Below are positions 7,170 to 16,710 of a stretch of DNA of 64,000 nt, piece after piece (the first letter of the stretch is position 1; each line of letters begins with the position of its first letter). Source of the DNA: UBA974 sp002292405 (GTDB lineage: Bacteria; Bacteroidota; Bacteroidia; Flavobacteriales_D; Sanyastnellaceae); NCBI GenBank assembly GCA_943842425.1, contig CALTBR010000003.1, forward strand, positions 620,001 through 684,000, given 5' to 3'. The position numbers and the translations under genes were made by a program. The notes under the pieces were generated by a model that saw only the letters and a program-made list of their open reading frames with translations, was not told the DNA's origin and ran no database searches.

Positions 7170-9575
7170 TCAGTACTTTAAAGATACTGTACCCGTAATT
7201 GGCGGGTCGTATGGGGTTAACACAATCGTATAATAATAATCAGCAACAGGAAGACGTTGGTCGTTAAACCTCCCATTCCAATGAACATCGCCCTCGTTTG
7301 AGTGAAACAACAGTTGACCATATCTGTTGTAAACTTTAACTTCTGACAAAGGGAAATCGAGTAGACCTCCGACGATCCACTCATCGTTGTAACCGTCTCC
7401 ATTCGGCGTAATAGCATCGGCTATAAACAAACATCCTTCAATGTGAGTGATCGACTCCACGGTTGTGATGTTACAACCTATAGCATCTGTTACTGTGACA
7501 GAATATACATCTTCTGTAAGCCCTATAGCCGTAGAAGAGGTTTGGTTGTAAGGGTCACTCCACAAATAGGTGAATGGGGAATCACCGCCATCAATGGAAA
7601 CCGTAATGGTTCCATCTTCGGCATTCCAACAAGTAACAGGAGAAGGGAAAGTAGTTAAAACCATATCGGTAATTATACCAACACTAATAGAGAAAGTATC
7701 AGTGATCTCGCACCCCAGCACATCGGTAACGATTGCAGTGTAGGTCATCTCACTTAAGTTATTTAAGTTAGCAACGTTTCCTAGAGTGTCAACAACAGTC
7801 CAGGTAAGTTCACCCGTTCCACCAGCTGGGAAAATATCTGCAGAACCATCACTCATACCTGTGCAAGTTGCAGGAGATGGTGAAATTAGGAACTCTAATG
7901 GTGGTGGTGCGTCAATTAGAAACGGAATTTGATTTTCACATCCATTTTCATCAACAACAGTAGCAAAGTAATCGGAAGTACATAAACTATCTAAAGACTC
8001 CGATACTACACCGGTGATAGAGTTAGTTATTTGAACTGCCAACTCTCCAGTACCTCCGAAATACAAAAGATCAACAGCCCCGTTACAATCACTTCCACAG
8101 CTAATAGGAGCAGCAGAGACAATTTGCAACGTTAAAGGATCAGGATCCGTAATTTCCACTATTTCTATTTCTGGAGAACACCCGAAGGAATCAATGATCT
8201 GAACATTGTAAATACCCGGTGCTAAATCTGATGATGAATTAGGGAGTAGAAGAGTATCAGTATTAACTGATAAGTACAAATCTCCAGATCCACCAGATGC
8301 TTCAGCACTGATCATTCCGTTTGCATTACCATGACAATCAATTTGCTCGGTTGAAATTACGGCCACAATAGGCTGGGGACAATTAATGGTTATAACAGTA
8401 TCTAAAGAACATCCTTCATTGTCTTGAACCGTAAAAGAAAAAGATCCAATACCCTCATGGCAAATTAAGTTAGTCCAACATTCATCTTGTCCATCAACAG
8501 AAGCGACAGGATTGCCACTGGGGTCATCAACTGAAATCGTCAAACTACCTGTACCTCCAATTGGTGGTTCTAGCAAACAAACAGTTGCGTCTCCAGCACC
8601 AAAACAATCATTATCAGGTCCAAGATCAAAGTCAGCCTCAATAGGATCAGGTGCGGTTACAACAAACGTAGTCGTATCCCTACAGTAAAATTCATCAACA
8701 ATGACCATAGAATAATTCCCAGGTGACAAGTCATCGAATGAAGAATTATTTTGAGCGTCAACAATTGTATTTCCTCCTTGGTCTAAAAGACTATATGTAG
8801 CTTGATCCGCTGCACCAAGGCCCAAGAACTCAACTTCTACAGTTGAGGATCCTCCAGCACAAGGTAGTACCGCACCCGTAACTGTTGCATCCTGAGTAAG
8901 ATAGGCTTCGCAGGGGTCCGGAGTACAGATTTGCTCTTCAAGCAGGAAGTATTGAATCAACTCTTCTTGTTGGTTTCCTTCTTCAAAAACTTGAAAATTC
9001 GCACTGAAACACCAATCACCACAAGTCGTGATTTGAGCTATGAGAACTCGTAAATCATCTCCAGCAATAGCATTTTCTGGTACGCCAAAAGAAAAAATCG
9101 CGCCATCAGTAATTGAAGCAGAACATACTTCTGTACCATCAACATTCGTCGCAGCGTAAAGTGGAAGTACTCCATCCGCATCAGCACTTGCCATTCCAAT
9201 CGTCCAATATGAATCATATTCCCAAAACGGGAAAGCATTCCAAAAAAGACTTGAATTAGAAGGATCCATCGTAAAAGTCGCAAATAAAGGGTCAAAACAA
9301 CCACATTCAGCATCAATCTCTACGGGACTGGTTGGCTGAGTTATATCTGAATATATTGCACTCAAAACATCCGTTGTATTCGTAAACTCAGCGTATACTT
9401 TATACGTTACATAACCATCAAGCTCGCCTAATACATCAAACGTGTCGTCAGGTGTAGGTGTATCAACACCGTAGAAAGCAGTATCTACTTCAATAGCTAT
9501 TCCTGTCATCTGAGCCATTACAGAAGATGAAGACAAAATAACAGAAAGCAGTACAATTATTATTCTAAAGTTCAT
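7170..9575 (-). CDS. SprB-like repeat protein with type-B T9SS sorting domain
   Basis: 801 aa from the ATG at 9575; the frame opens upstream with a TTG. The signal peptide is MNFRIIIVLLSVILSSSSVM. Residues 20-205 hold a YDSWxTIG-type module (YKVYAEFTNTTDVLSAIYSD, YDSYWTIGMA, RVLIAQITTCG). Residues 230-710 are about seven SprB-type repeats with the pattern GGTGxLxxxV...GCE. The last 85 residues are a gliding-motility-associated type-B sorting domain (AITPNGDGYNDEW, VKVYNRYGQLLFHS). It is probably a cell-surface adhesin or filament exported by the T9SS with the downstream PorP/SprF. It is the first gene of a three-gene unit with spacings of 4 and 19 nt. Confidence 0.88.
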   Translation of the reverse strand: MNFRIIIVLLSVILSSSSVMAQMTGIAIEVDTAFYGVDTPTPDDTFDVLGELDGYVTYKVYAEFTNTTDVLSAIYSDITQPTSPVEIDAECGCFDPLFATFTMDPSNSSLFWNAFPFWEYDSYWTIGMASADADGVLPLYAATNVDGTEVCSASITDGAIFSFGVPENAIAGDDLRVLIAQITTCGDWCFSANFQVFEEGNQQEELIQYFLLEEQICTPDPCEAYLTQDATVTGAVLPCAGGSSTVEVEFLGLGAADQATYSLLDQGGNTIVDAQNNSSFDDLSPGNYSMVIVDEFYCRDTTTFVVTAPDPIEADFDLGPDNDCFGAGDATVCLLEPPIGGTGSLTISVDDPSGNPVASVDGQDECWTNLICHEGIGSFSFTVQDNEGCSLDTVITINCPQPIVAVISTEQIDCHGNANGMISAEASGGSGDLYLSVNTDTLLLPNSSSDLAPGIYNVQIIDSFGCSPEIEIVEITDPDPLTLQIVSAAPISCGSDCNGAVDLLYFGGTGELAVQITNSITGVVSESLDSLCTSDYFATVVDENGCENQIPFLIDAPPPLEFLISPSPATCTGMSDGSADIFPAGGTGELTWTVVDTLGNVANLNNLSEMTYTAIVTDVLGCEITDTFSISVGIITDMVLTTFPSPVTCWNAEDGTITVSIDGGDSPFTYLWSDPYNQTSSTAIGLTEDVYSVTVTDAIGCNITTVESITHIEGCLFIADAITPNGDGYNDEWIVGGLLDFPLSEVKVYNRYGQLLFHSNEGDVHWNGRFNDQRLPVADYYYTIVLTPYDPPITGTVSLKY

Positions 9576-9791
9576 GCAAGTATTAGAAATATACAAATGA
9601 AAACGGTGTTCAATTCAAGAGCGCAAAATAACGGATTAATGCTATTAAAACGAGTGAAAAGTGAGAATTGGTGTGAAAAGATTAAAAAAAGTTTTTTCTC
9701 AGACTAAAGAAATAGTTTTGTAATGAGCTTATCTGAAAAGGGTGCCCCATCATCTTTAGCCTATTTTTGCGATTGAAATTGATGAATACTC

Positions 9792-12700
9792 ATGGAAGTT
9801 CCGAAGCCTTACAAACCTAAAAACAAAGTCAGAATAGTTTCCGCTGCCAGCCTGTTTGACGGACATGATGCCGCGATAAACATAATGCGGAGAATCATAC
9901 AGCGCACAGGTTGCGAGGTAATTCATTTAGGCCATGATAGGAGCGTTGACGAGGTTGTGAATACAGCTATACAAGAAGATGCTCAAGCTATTGCGATGAC
10001 ATCTTATCAAGGTGGTCACAATGAGTATTTTAAGTATATGAAGGACCTCCTCGAGGAACGCGGAGCAGGACACATTAGGATCTTTGGGGGTGGAGGAGGA
10101 ACGATTCTGCCAGAGGAGATTGCAGAGCTACAAGATTATGGTATTGAGCGCATTTATCATCCTGACGATGGGCGTGAAATGGGATTGCAGGGGATGATCA
10201 ATGACTTAGTAAAGAGATCTGATTATAAAACGGTTCCTTCAATCAATGATCTTGAAGGAGCCCTAGAAAGATTAGGAGAAAGAAACATACGGGATATCGC
10301 TCGCTCTATCACTGCTGCGGAAAATGACACGGAGGCATTTGCTGTGGAGTTTACCTCAATTTACCCAGAATTACCGGATATTCCCGTTTTGGGAATCACC
10401 GGAACCGGGGGGTCTGGGAAATCTTCCATGGTCGATGAACTCGTTAGAAGATTTCTTGCAGATTTACCTGATAAACGAATTGCACTAGTTTCTGTTGACC
10501 CTTCGAAACGCAAAACTGGCGGGGCTTTATTAGGTGACAGAATCCGCATGAACTCCATTAATAATGAAAGAGTTTACATGCGCTCTCTGGCGACTCGTCA
10601 GTCGAATTTGGCTTTATCCAAACATGTGTCGGAAGCGTTAAATGTGTTAAAGGCTGCTAAGTTTGATCTCATTATTTTAGAAACTTCAGGTATAGGCCAA
10701 AGCGATACCGAAATTATGGAACACAGCGATGTGGCACTCTATATCATGACTCCCGAATTCGGTGCCGCTACACAGCTAGAGAAAATTGACATGCTAGACT
10801 TCGCCGATGTCGTGGCAATTAACAAATCGGACAAACGAGGGGCGCAGGATGCTATTCGAGATGTGCGAAAACAGTTTAAGCGCAACCACGATCTTTGGGA
10901 ATCAAAGGATGACGAACTACCTATTATCAGCACTATCGCATCTCAGTTTAACGACCCTGGGACGAACGAACTCTATTTGAAATTAATAGAAGAGATCGTG
11001 AATAAAACTGGAGCTGAACTATCGAGCGTTTCAGAAAATGACAGCACGGATGAAAAAAGTGAGAAGATCTTCATCATCCCTCCCGCTAGAGTAAGATATT
11101 TAAGTGAGATCGCCGAGGCTAACAGAGCATATGACAAGTGGGCGGCAAAACAAGCAGCAGTAGCTGGTCGCCTTCAATCACTTCAGGATTCTGCTTCTGA
11201 ATTTTCAGGCGACGCTGAAATTCAAGCTGCTGTTCAAGCTAAGGTTGAAGAAGTAAGGCTTGAGATGGATTCGAAGATGCTTGCATGGCTAGAAGATTGG
11301 CCTACGCTAAAAGCTCGTTACTCTGATGAAGTATTTAGTTATGAAGTACGGGGGAAAGAAATCCAAATACCTACCAAGCGAACTTCGCTCTCAAACAAGA
11401 GGGTCTCTAAAGTAGCCCTCCCCACTTTAACGGGATGGAGCGATCTTGTTAAATACGCTGCACAAGAAAATCTACCCGGATCGTTTCCGTACACGGCAGG
11501 AATATACCCGTTCAAACGCACAGGTGAGGATCCCACGAGAATGTTCGCCGGAGAAGGTGGCCCGGAACGTACAAACAAGCGATTCCACTACGTCTCTTTA
11601 GGCATGCCAGCTAAGAGACTCTCCACCGCCTTCGATTCTGTGACTTTATACGGAAATGATCCTGCCAAGCGTCCTGATATATATGGTAAAATTGGAAATG
11701 CGGGAGTGAGTATCTGCAGCTTAGACGATGCAAAAAAACTGTACAGCGGTTTCGACCTTTGCTCAGCCACGACAAGTGTCTCTATGACCATCAATGGCCC
11801 AGCGCCTATGTTACTTGCTTTTTTTCTTAACGCTGCAATAGACCAAACATGCGAGAAATTCATTCGCAAAAACAACTTAGAATCTAAAGTAGAAAAAGTA
11901 CTTAAGGCTAAATGGGATGCCAAGGGGTTAGAACGTCCTCAATACGAAGGCACGCTTCCCGAAGGTAATAACGGACTAGGCCTCATGCTCCTTGGATGTA
12001 CCGGAGATGATGTTCTAGATGCGAAAACCTATGCTCGACTCAAAGCCGAGGCATTAACGTCAGTCAGAGGTACTGTTCAAGCAGACATTCTCAAAGAAGA
12101 CCAAGCTCAGAATACGTGTATATTCTCTACTGAATTCGCCCTAAGACTGATGGGTGATGTACAGCAATACTTTATCGATCAGAAAGTGAGGAATTTCTAT
12201 TCTGTTTCCATAAGTGGATACCACATTGCAGAAGCCGGAGCAAATCCGATCACTCAGCTTGCCTTTACTTTAGCAAACGGATTTACCTATGTTGAGTATT
12301 ACCTAAGCAGAGGAATGGACATTAATGCTTTTGGTCCTAATCTCAGTTTTTTCTTCTCTAACGGAGTCGATCCGGAGTACGCTGTGATAGGGAGAGTGGC
12401 AAGAAAGATTTGGGCAAAAGCGATGAGAGAGAAATACGAGGCGTCGCCAAGAGCGCAGATGATGAAGTACCACATCCAAACTTCAGGACGCTCATTACAC
12501 GCACAGGAAATCGACTTCAACGACATCCGTACCACATTGCAGGCTTTGTATGCGATCTACGACAACTGCAACTCGTTACACACGAATGCATATGATGAAG
12601 CGATCACCACTCCTACCGAGGGGTCAGTTCGACGCGCCATGGCGATTCAGTTAATCATCAACAAGGAGTTGGGACTGGCAATGAACGAAAATCCGATGCA

Positions 12701-13166
12701 AGGATCCTACATCATGGAAGAACTCACTGACCTTGTAGAGGAAGCTGTTCTTTTAGAATTTGACCGTATCACAGAACGAGGAGGTGTTTTAGGCGCGATG
12801 GAAACGATGTACCAGAGATCAAAAATTCAAGAAGAAAGTCTGTATTACGAGACGCTGAAACATACAGGCGAATACGAAATAATAGGAGTAAACACGTTCC
12901 TTAGTAAGAATGGTTCTCCGACAATCATTCCAGGCGAAGTTATTCGTGCAACAGAAAAAGAAAAACAAATTCAACTTCGAAACCTTAAGAATTTACACAA
13001 ATCAACTGGATCGAAAGCAACTAAAGCTATATCTAAAATCCAAAGCGCTGCTGTGTCTGGAGGGAACATCTTTGAGGAGATCATAGAAGCTGGAAAAGTG
13101 GCTTCTTTAGGTGAAATTACCAATGCTATGTTCCAAGTTGGTGGGGCGTACCGAAGAAATATGTAA
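9792..13166 (+). CDS. icmF: fused isobutyryl-CoA mutase IcmF (B12 domain, G-protein chaperone and mutase)
   Basis: 1124 aa. It catalyses adenosylcobalamin-dependent interconversion of isobutyryl-CoA and n-butyryl-CoA (family members may also take related acyl-CoAs). Domain order is diagnostic: B12-binding domain at 1-145 with the base-off motif DGHDAA; MeaB-like GTPase at about 195-420 (Walker A GTGGSGKSS near 205, NKSDKR); linker; mutase barrel from about 550 to the end (PYTAGIYPFKRTGEDPTRMF). The mutase site has Phe in IYPFKR and Gln in AQNTCIF, where methylmalonyl-CoA mutase has Tyr and Arg, which supports IcmF and not a fused methylmalonyl-CoA mutase. A TATTTTTG promoter box lies 22 nt before the ATG. 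Confidence 0.93.
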   Translation: MEVPKPYKPKNKVRIVSAASLFDGHDAAINIMRRIIQRTGCEVIHLGHDRSVDEVVNTAIQEDAQAIAMTSYQGGHNEYFKYMKDLLEERGAGHIRIFGGGGGTILPEEIAELQDYGIERIYHPDDGREMGLQGMINDLVKRSDYKTVPSINDLEGALERLGERNIRDIARSITAAENDTEAFAVEFTSIYPELPDIPVLGITGTGGSGKSSMVDELVRRFLADLPDKRIALVSVDPSKRKTGGALLGDRIRMNSINNERVYMRSLATRQSNLALSKHVSEALNVLKAAKFDLIILETSGIGQSDTEIMEHSDVALYIMTPEFGAATQLEKIDMLDFADVVAINKSDKRGAQDAIRDVRKQFKRNHDLWESKDDELPIISTIASQFNDPGTNELYLKLIEEIVNKTGAELSSVSENDSTDEKSEKIFIIPPARVRYLSEIAEANRAYDKWAAKQAAVAGRLQSLQDSASEFSGDAEIQAAVQAKVEEVRLEMDSKMLAWLEDWPTLKARYSDEVFSYEVRGKEIQIPTKRTSLSNKRVSKVALPTLTGWSDLVKYAAQENLPGSFPYTAGIYPFKRTGEDPTRMFAGEGGPERTNKRFHYVSLGMPAKRLSTAFDSVTLYGNDPAKRPDIYGKIGNAGVSICSLDDAKKLYSGFDLCSATTSVSMTINGPAPMLLAFFLNAAIDQTCEKFIRKNNLESKVEKVLKAKWDAKGLERPQYEGTLPEGNNGLGLMLLGCTGDDVLDAKTYARLKAEALTSVRGTVQADILKEDQAQNTCIFSTEFALRLMGDVQQYFIDQKVRNFYSVSISGYHIAEAGANPITQLAFTLANGFTYVEYYLSRGMDINAFGPNLSFFFSNGVDPEYAVIGRVARKIWAKAMREKYEASPRAQMMKYHIQTSGRSLHAQEIDFNDIRTTLQALYAIYDNCNSLHTNAYDEAITTPTEGSVRRAMAIQLIINKELGLAMNENPMQGSYIMEELTDLVEEAVLLEFDRITERGGVLGAMETMYQRSKIQEESLYYETLKHTGEYEIIGVNTFLSKNGSPTIIPGEVIRATEKEKQIQLRNLKNLHKSTGSKATKAISKIQSAAVSGGNIFEEIIEAGKVASLGEITNAMFQVGGAYRRNM

Positions 13167-13181
13167 GTAAGTCACTTACGA

Positions 13182-13628
13182 ATGAAAATACTTAGAAAGA
13201 TATTTAGCTTCATTCTCGGAATAATAATTGGCGGTCTTGTGAGTTTTTTTATTGAAAGACTCGGCCATGAAAACTTGTCTATATACCAAGATGTTCCTGA
13301 CATGATTGAGGTGGAGGCGTTTTCGGCATTTATTGCAAATTTACCTGTTGGCGCTTTCTTCATTTTACTTTTCGCTCACTCAATTGGGACTCTGATCGCG
13401 GGATTTATAGCTACGCTTTTTGCAGGAGAGACTCGCCCCATAACAGCAACTGCAGTAGGTGCAATGATGCTGTGCTTTGCAATCATAAATTTAATTTCGA
13501 TCACATCTCACCCTGTTTGGTTTAAGGTAGCAGAAGTAATGATTTATATCCCTTCAGCCATTTTAGGTTTTCGAATATTACTTAAGATGAAAGCAATTCT
13601 TAAACAGAATCCTACCTCACAATCGTAA
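13182..13628 (+). CDS. four-helix integral membrane protein, unknown function
   Basis: 148 aa with four hydrophobic segments at about 5-25, 50-75, 85-105 and 115-135; short basic C-terminal tail (KMKAILKQNPTSQS). It starts 15 nt after icmF and is probably co-transcribed with it. The last 17 bases overlap the 3' end of the convergent CotH-type gene. I do not recognise the family, and nothing suggests a link to the mutase beyond position. Confidence 0.65.
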   Translation: MKILRKIFSFILGIIIGGLVSFFIERLGHENLSIYQDVPDMIEVEAFSAFIANLPVGAFFILLFAHSIGTLIAGFIATLFAGETRPITATAVGAMMLCFAIINLISITSHPVWFKVAEVMIYIPSAILGFRILLKMKAILKQNPTSQS

Positions 13629-16600
13629 TGTAACCTCTATAGGTTGAGGAACTTAAATCATGAGATCCAAGTGCTGTAACTGAGTACATGTAAACTCCGT
13701 CAGGGACGAAGTGTTCACCTCCATTTAAGTTGTTTTCACCTATCCAAGGCGTCTCTGGATTCGTTGTTTCAAACACAACTTCTCCCCAACGGTTAAGCAC
13801 TGTAAAACGATACTGTTCGGAAGTGAACCCTTGGCCTAAAGGAAGAAAACTATCGTTTACACCATCATTATCAGGAGTGAATGCGTTAGGTATAAAAAGT
13901 CTAAATTCTACCTCCTTAAAGTATGCTACTACATTTTCGTAAGGGACTCCTTCCAAATTGAGAGCCATACTGGGACTCCTATCGCTTGGGGAGGGGTCGG
14001 TAACTAAGACTTCCCATCTATCAAATTCCCACTGATCTGCAGGGGAAGCTTTGAAAATAAGTGGGCCATCTGTTACTAATCCAGAAGTCCAATAATCATC
14101 TACGTAAGCTGTATTTACAACTGTAACGGCCCCTGAACCTTCGGGCCTCACCTCAACTTCTAATTCAGTATGCTCAATGTAAATAAAAGTTGCCGTTACC
14201 ATTCCGGGCTGGACTACTTGAAGAGTTGCATCAGATAAATTCATATCTGGGTCGATCGTATTCACATCATTGGATGAAGTCCAATGAGAAAACTCCCACC
14301 ATTGATTTAACGGTACAGCTTGCATTGAATGACCGCTCACTGTTAGAGTTTGTGTTGATGGGTAATCCGTAATTAGCACCCCGTCTAAGACAATTGACCC
14401 TGCTCCTGCAGGATCAACATTGAAGGTGATATCTTCTGGCGGCACAGGGATTCCGAAGTGAGCTACGATGGTAATATCGCCCTCGAGATTAACTTCCCAC
14501 TCTAAATTTGATGGATCCGCTAAAGTCGCGGAACCAGATGTTATTTCCCAGTACAAAAACTGAACTCCATAATTTTCTTCAGCAGTAAGATTAACTGGAA
14601 GCTCCTCGAAATAAAAACCACTAAATGGACTTTCTAAAGGTGTAATATCTACAGTATTTATTTGAACATCACCTTGACCTACAATTTCAAGGGTAAGTGT
14701 TGCGGGTGTGACATCGTAGCAGTCTTCCATACCTGAAAGCAGTTCTGATTCACAACGATCATCAATAAATTCTCTGAGCTCTTGAAGCTCATTTTGCCAA
14801 CCACCTACATTTCCTCCCCATCTATCGCATTGTCTTGGCATTTCAGGTTCGATCACCTGAACCATACTGTCAAGAACAGCTTGCATATAATCACAAGTGA
14901 AATAGGTGTTCCCTAAATCTGCCCAACGGTTAACATATGTCGCGTAAAATGTTTCGTTATCAAGCAAAGCATTGAGAACAGGAATATGTCCCTGCCCTCC
15001 AACATCTCCCATCTGCTCAGGGTTACATGGATCTGCAGTAGCTCCTGTATCAGGGATTCCTGTATAATTCACGTAATGTCCAAATGTCGCGTCCATATCC
15101 CAAAGCGCATATCTCCATCTCTTAGCACCTCCATCTGGGTGCCTTCCTCTCCACCAAGCTGTATTCCAATTGAGCCAATCCATAGCCACAACATAACTAT
15201 TAAGTACGAAATAGTCTATCAAGCTCAGTGGGTGAAGTTGGGTGGTGACGTAATCGTAATTAGCCGCATCTGTCATATCCTGGCTTGTAACAAAGTTTAC
15301 CAGAGTGTACCAATCATTTCCAGAGCCATATTCCTCCCAAGTTCCACCCCATGTTTTTAAGAAGTCAACGAAATGTCTAGGCTGGTCATAGTATTCAGTT
15401 GTAAAATCTATATCATCAACCTTCTCACGATATTCATAAACGCCCCAATACTGACCATTGAGATAAACGATACAGCTTTCTGAAGTGCGCTCGTCTAATT
15501 TAAGTCCTGCCTGATGACTAAGTGTATGAACATATGCATCTCTAATGTGAGCTCCTGGTTCGAAAGGGTAATTATCATTAGCTGCTGCCTTAAATATTAA
15601 CCTCTGAAATTCATCTCTGTTTTTTTCATGAAACATCTCGGCTTCAAACGCGTGGTTGTAGCCCATTTGATCTCGAATGATGCAGTCAAAGCCTCTTTGA
15701 CCATATGCATTGCTGTCGTTCCCGTGCTCGTTACTGTCCCCTGTTGCCTCCACCCAAAAGGTGCCATCAGAATGAAAAAACTCAACATGCGCAGCTTCTC
15801 CTGCCCCCCCTCCCCATGCGCCATCCTCTTGACCATTGCCGCTGACGGAAACCACCGGGATCGTGTGGGCATCTGCGCCCAAAAAATAAGTGTTGGTTGC
15901 AATATAACTCGGGGCTTTGCTCGGAGGAACATCGTCATTTGGATCAAATGCAACTGCTCTAACAACTGTTGTTTCAGTCAAACCAATGGGGCCAGTGTAC
16001 AATGTACTTCCCTCATTGGGAGTGTAACCGTCCAGGGTATAGTAAATGTCATAGCCAGCAGGAGTGGAAAGCGAGACAGTAAGGGCACCAACATGGTAGC
16101 CAGACTCCACGTCAAAGGTTGGTGTTGGAGCATATCCCGTGTACATATCAAAGGGGTCGGTGCCATTCGCGACCTCTGGAGATGGGACCACACAAATTTC
16201 CCAATCTGATGCTCCATCGGTGCTTCGCGCCCAACTGTGATCAGCTTGTGTGGTGCCAATGTTGGTCACGAAATCATATTGTTCTAAAATCGATTCTGAT
16301 GGATCACTGAATACAATGGATTCACCCTGACATTGATTGATTTTAAAATTCGTATTCAGATTCCCTCCAATATACAGATTAGGCAGAAGTTCACCTTCTC
16401 CAGAGCACATCACAAGGAGATACCCACCCGCGGGAACAAAAGTCCCAGCTGGAATTTCAAATTTATCAGGATTGGCAGGGTTATCACTTAAAAAATAACC
16501 TCCAATATCAAAAGGAGCAACACCCGGATTGTAGAATTCGATGAAATCTTCATTGTCCCCTCCTACACCAAGAGTGTAGTTAGAACATGAAAATTCATTT

Positions 16601-16668
16601 ATTACAACCTGACCTTCTACAAGATGAATCGTAAAAAACAAACCTAAAATTAATAGCAAATTTCTCAT
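13612..16668 (-). CDS. secreted CotH-kinase/lamin-tail protein with type-B T9SS sorting domain
   Basis: 1018 aa. The signal peptide is MRNLLLILGLFFTIHLVEG. Then: lamin-tail domain at 20-150 (VVINEFSCSN, DFIEFYNPG); chitobiase-C-like/Fn3-associated domain at about 180-255 (YYTLDGYTPNEGS); CotH kinase domain at about 265-620 with RDEFQRLIFK, GVYEYREKVD and the metal-site-like YALWDMDATFG; three InlB B-repeat-like units (about 655-900, e.g. YWEITSG, WWEFSHW, WEFDRWEV); and a type-B sorting domain in the last 90 residues (FIPNAFTPDNDGVND, FTVLNRWGEVVF). CotH proteins are atypical kinases that phosphorylate other proteins; the targets here are unknown. The 3' end overlaps the convergent membrane-protein gene by 17 bp. 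Confidence 0.9.
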   Translation of the reverse strand: MRNLLLILGLFFTIHLVEGQVVINEFSCSNYTLGVGGDNEDFIEFYNPGVAPFDIGGYFLSDNPANPDKFEIPAGTFVPAGGYLLVMCSGEGELLPNLYIGGNLNTNFKINQCQGESIVFSDPSESILEQYDFVTNIGTTQADHSWARSTDGASDWEICVVPSPEVANGTDPFDMYTGYAPTPTFDVESGYHVGALTVSLSTPAGYDIYYTLDGYTPNEGSTLYTGPIGLTETTVVRAVAFDPNDDVPPSKAPSYIATNTYFLGADAHTIPVVSVSGNGQEDGAWGGGAGEAAHVEFFHSDGTFWVEATGDSNEHGNDSNAYGQRGFDCIIRDQMGYNHAFEAEMFHEKNRDEFQRLIFKAAANDNYPFEPGAHIRDAYVHTLSHQAGLKLDERTSESCIVYLNGQYWGVYEYREKVDDIDFTTEYYDQPRHFVDFLKTWGGTWEEYGSGNDWYTLVNFVTSQDMTDAANYDYVTTQLHPLSLIDYFVLNSYVVAMDWLNWNTAWWRGRHPDGGAKRWRYALWDMDATFGHYVNYTGIPDTGATADPCNPEQMGDVGGQGHIPVLNALLDNETFYATYVNRWADLGNTYFTCDYMQAVLDSMVQVIEPEMPRQCDRWGGNVGGWQNELQELREFIDDRCESELLSGMEDCYDVTPATLTLEIVGQGDVQINTVDITPLESPFSGFYFEELPVNLTAEENYGVQFLYWEITSGSATLADPSNLEWEVNLEGDITIVAHFGIPVPPEDITFNVDPAGAGSIVLDGVLITDYPSTQTLTVSGHSMQAVPLNQWWEFSHWTSSNDVNTIDPDMNLSDATLQVVQPGMVTATFIYIEHTELEVEVRPEGSGAVTVVNTAYVDDYWTSGLVTDGPLIFKASPADQWEFDRWEVLVTDPSPSDRSPSMALNLEGVPYENVVAYFKEVEFRLFIPNAFTPDNDGVNDSFLPLGQGFTSEQYRFTVLNRWGEVVFETTNPETPWIGENNLNGGEHFVPDGVYMYSVTALGSHDLSSSTYRGYITIVR

Positions 16669-16710
16669 TGAGATCTTATTCTATTCTAACTATTGTTTAA
16701 CCACCTGATG

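Noticed and set aside
9597..9791. Short plus-strand frame of about 23 codons upstream of icmF
   Set aside because: Too short, with no promoter position or composition that supports coding.
15597..16310. Several 60-190 aa frames on both strands inside the CotH gene
   Set aside because: They lie within a well-supported 1018-aa gene with recognised domains and have no homology-like features.
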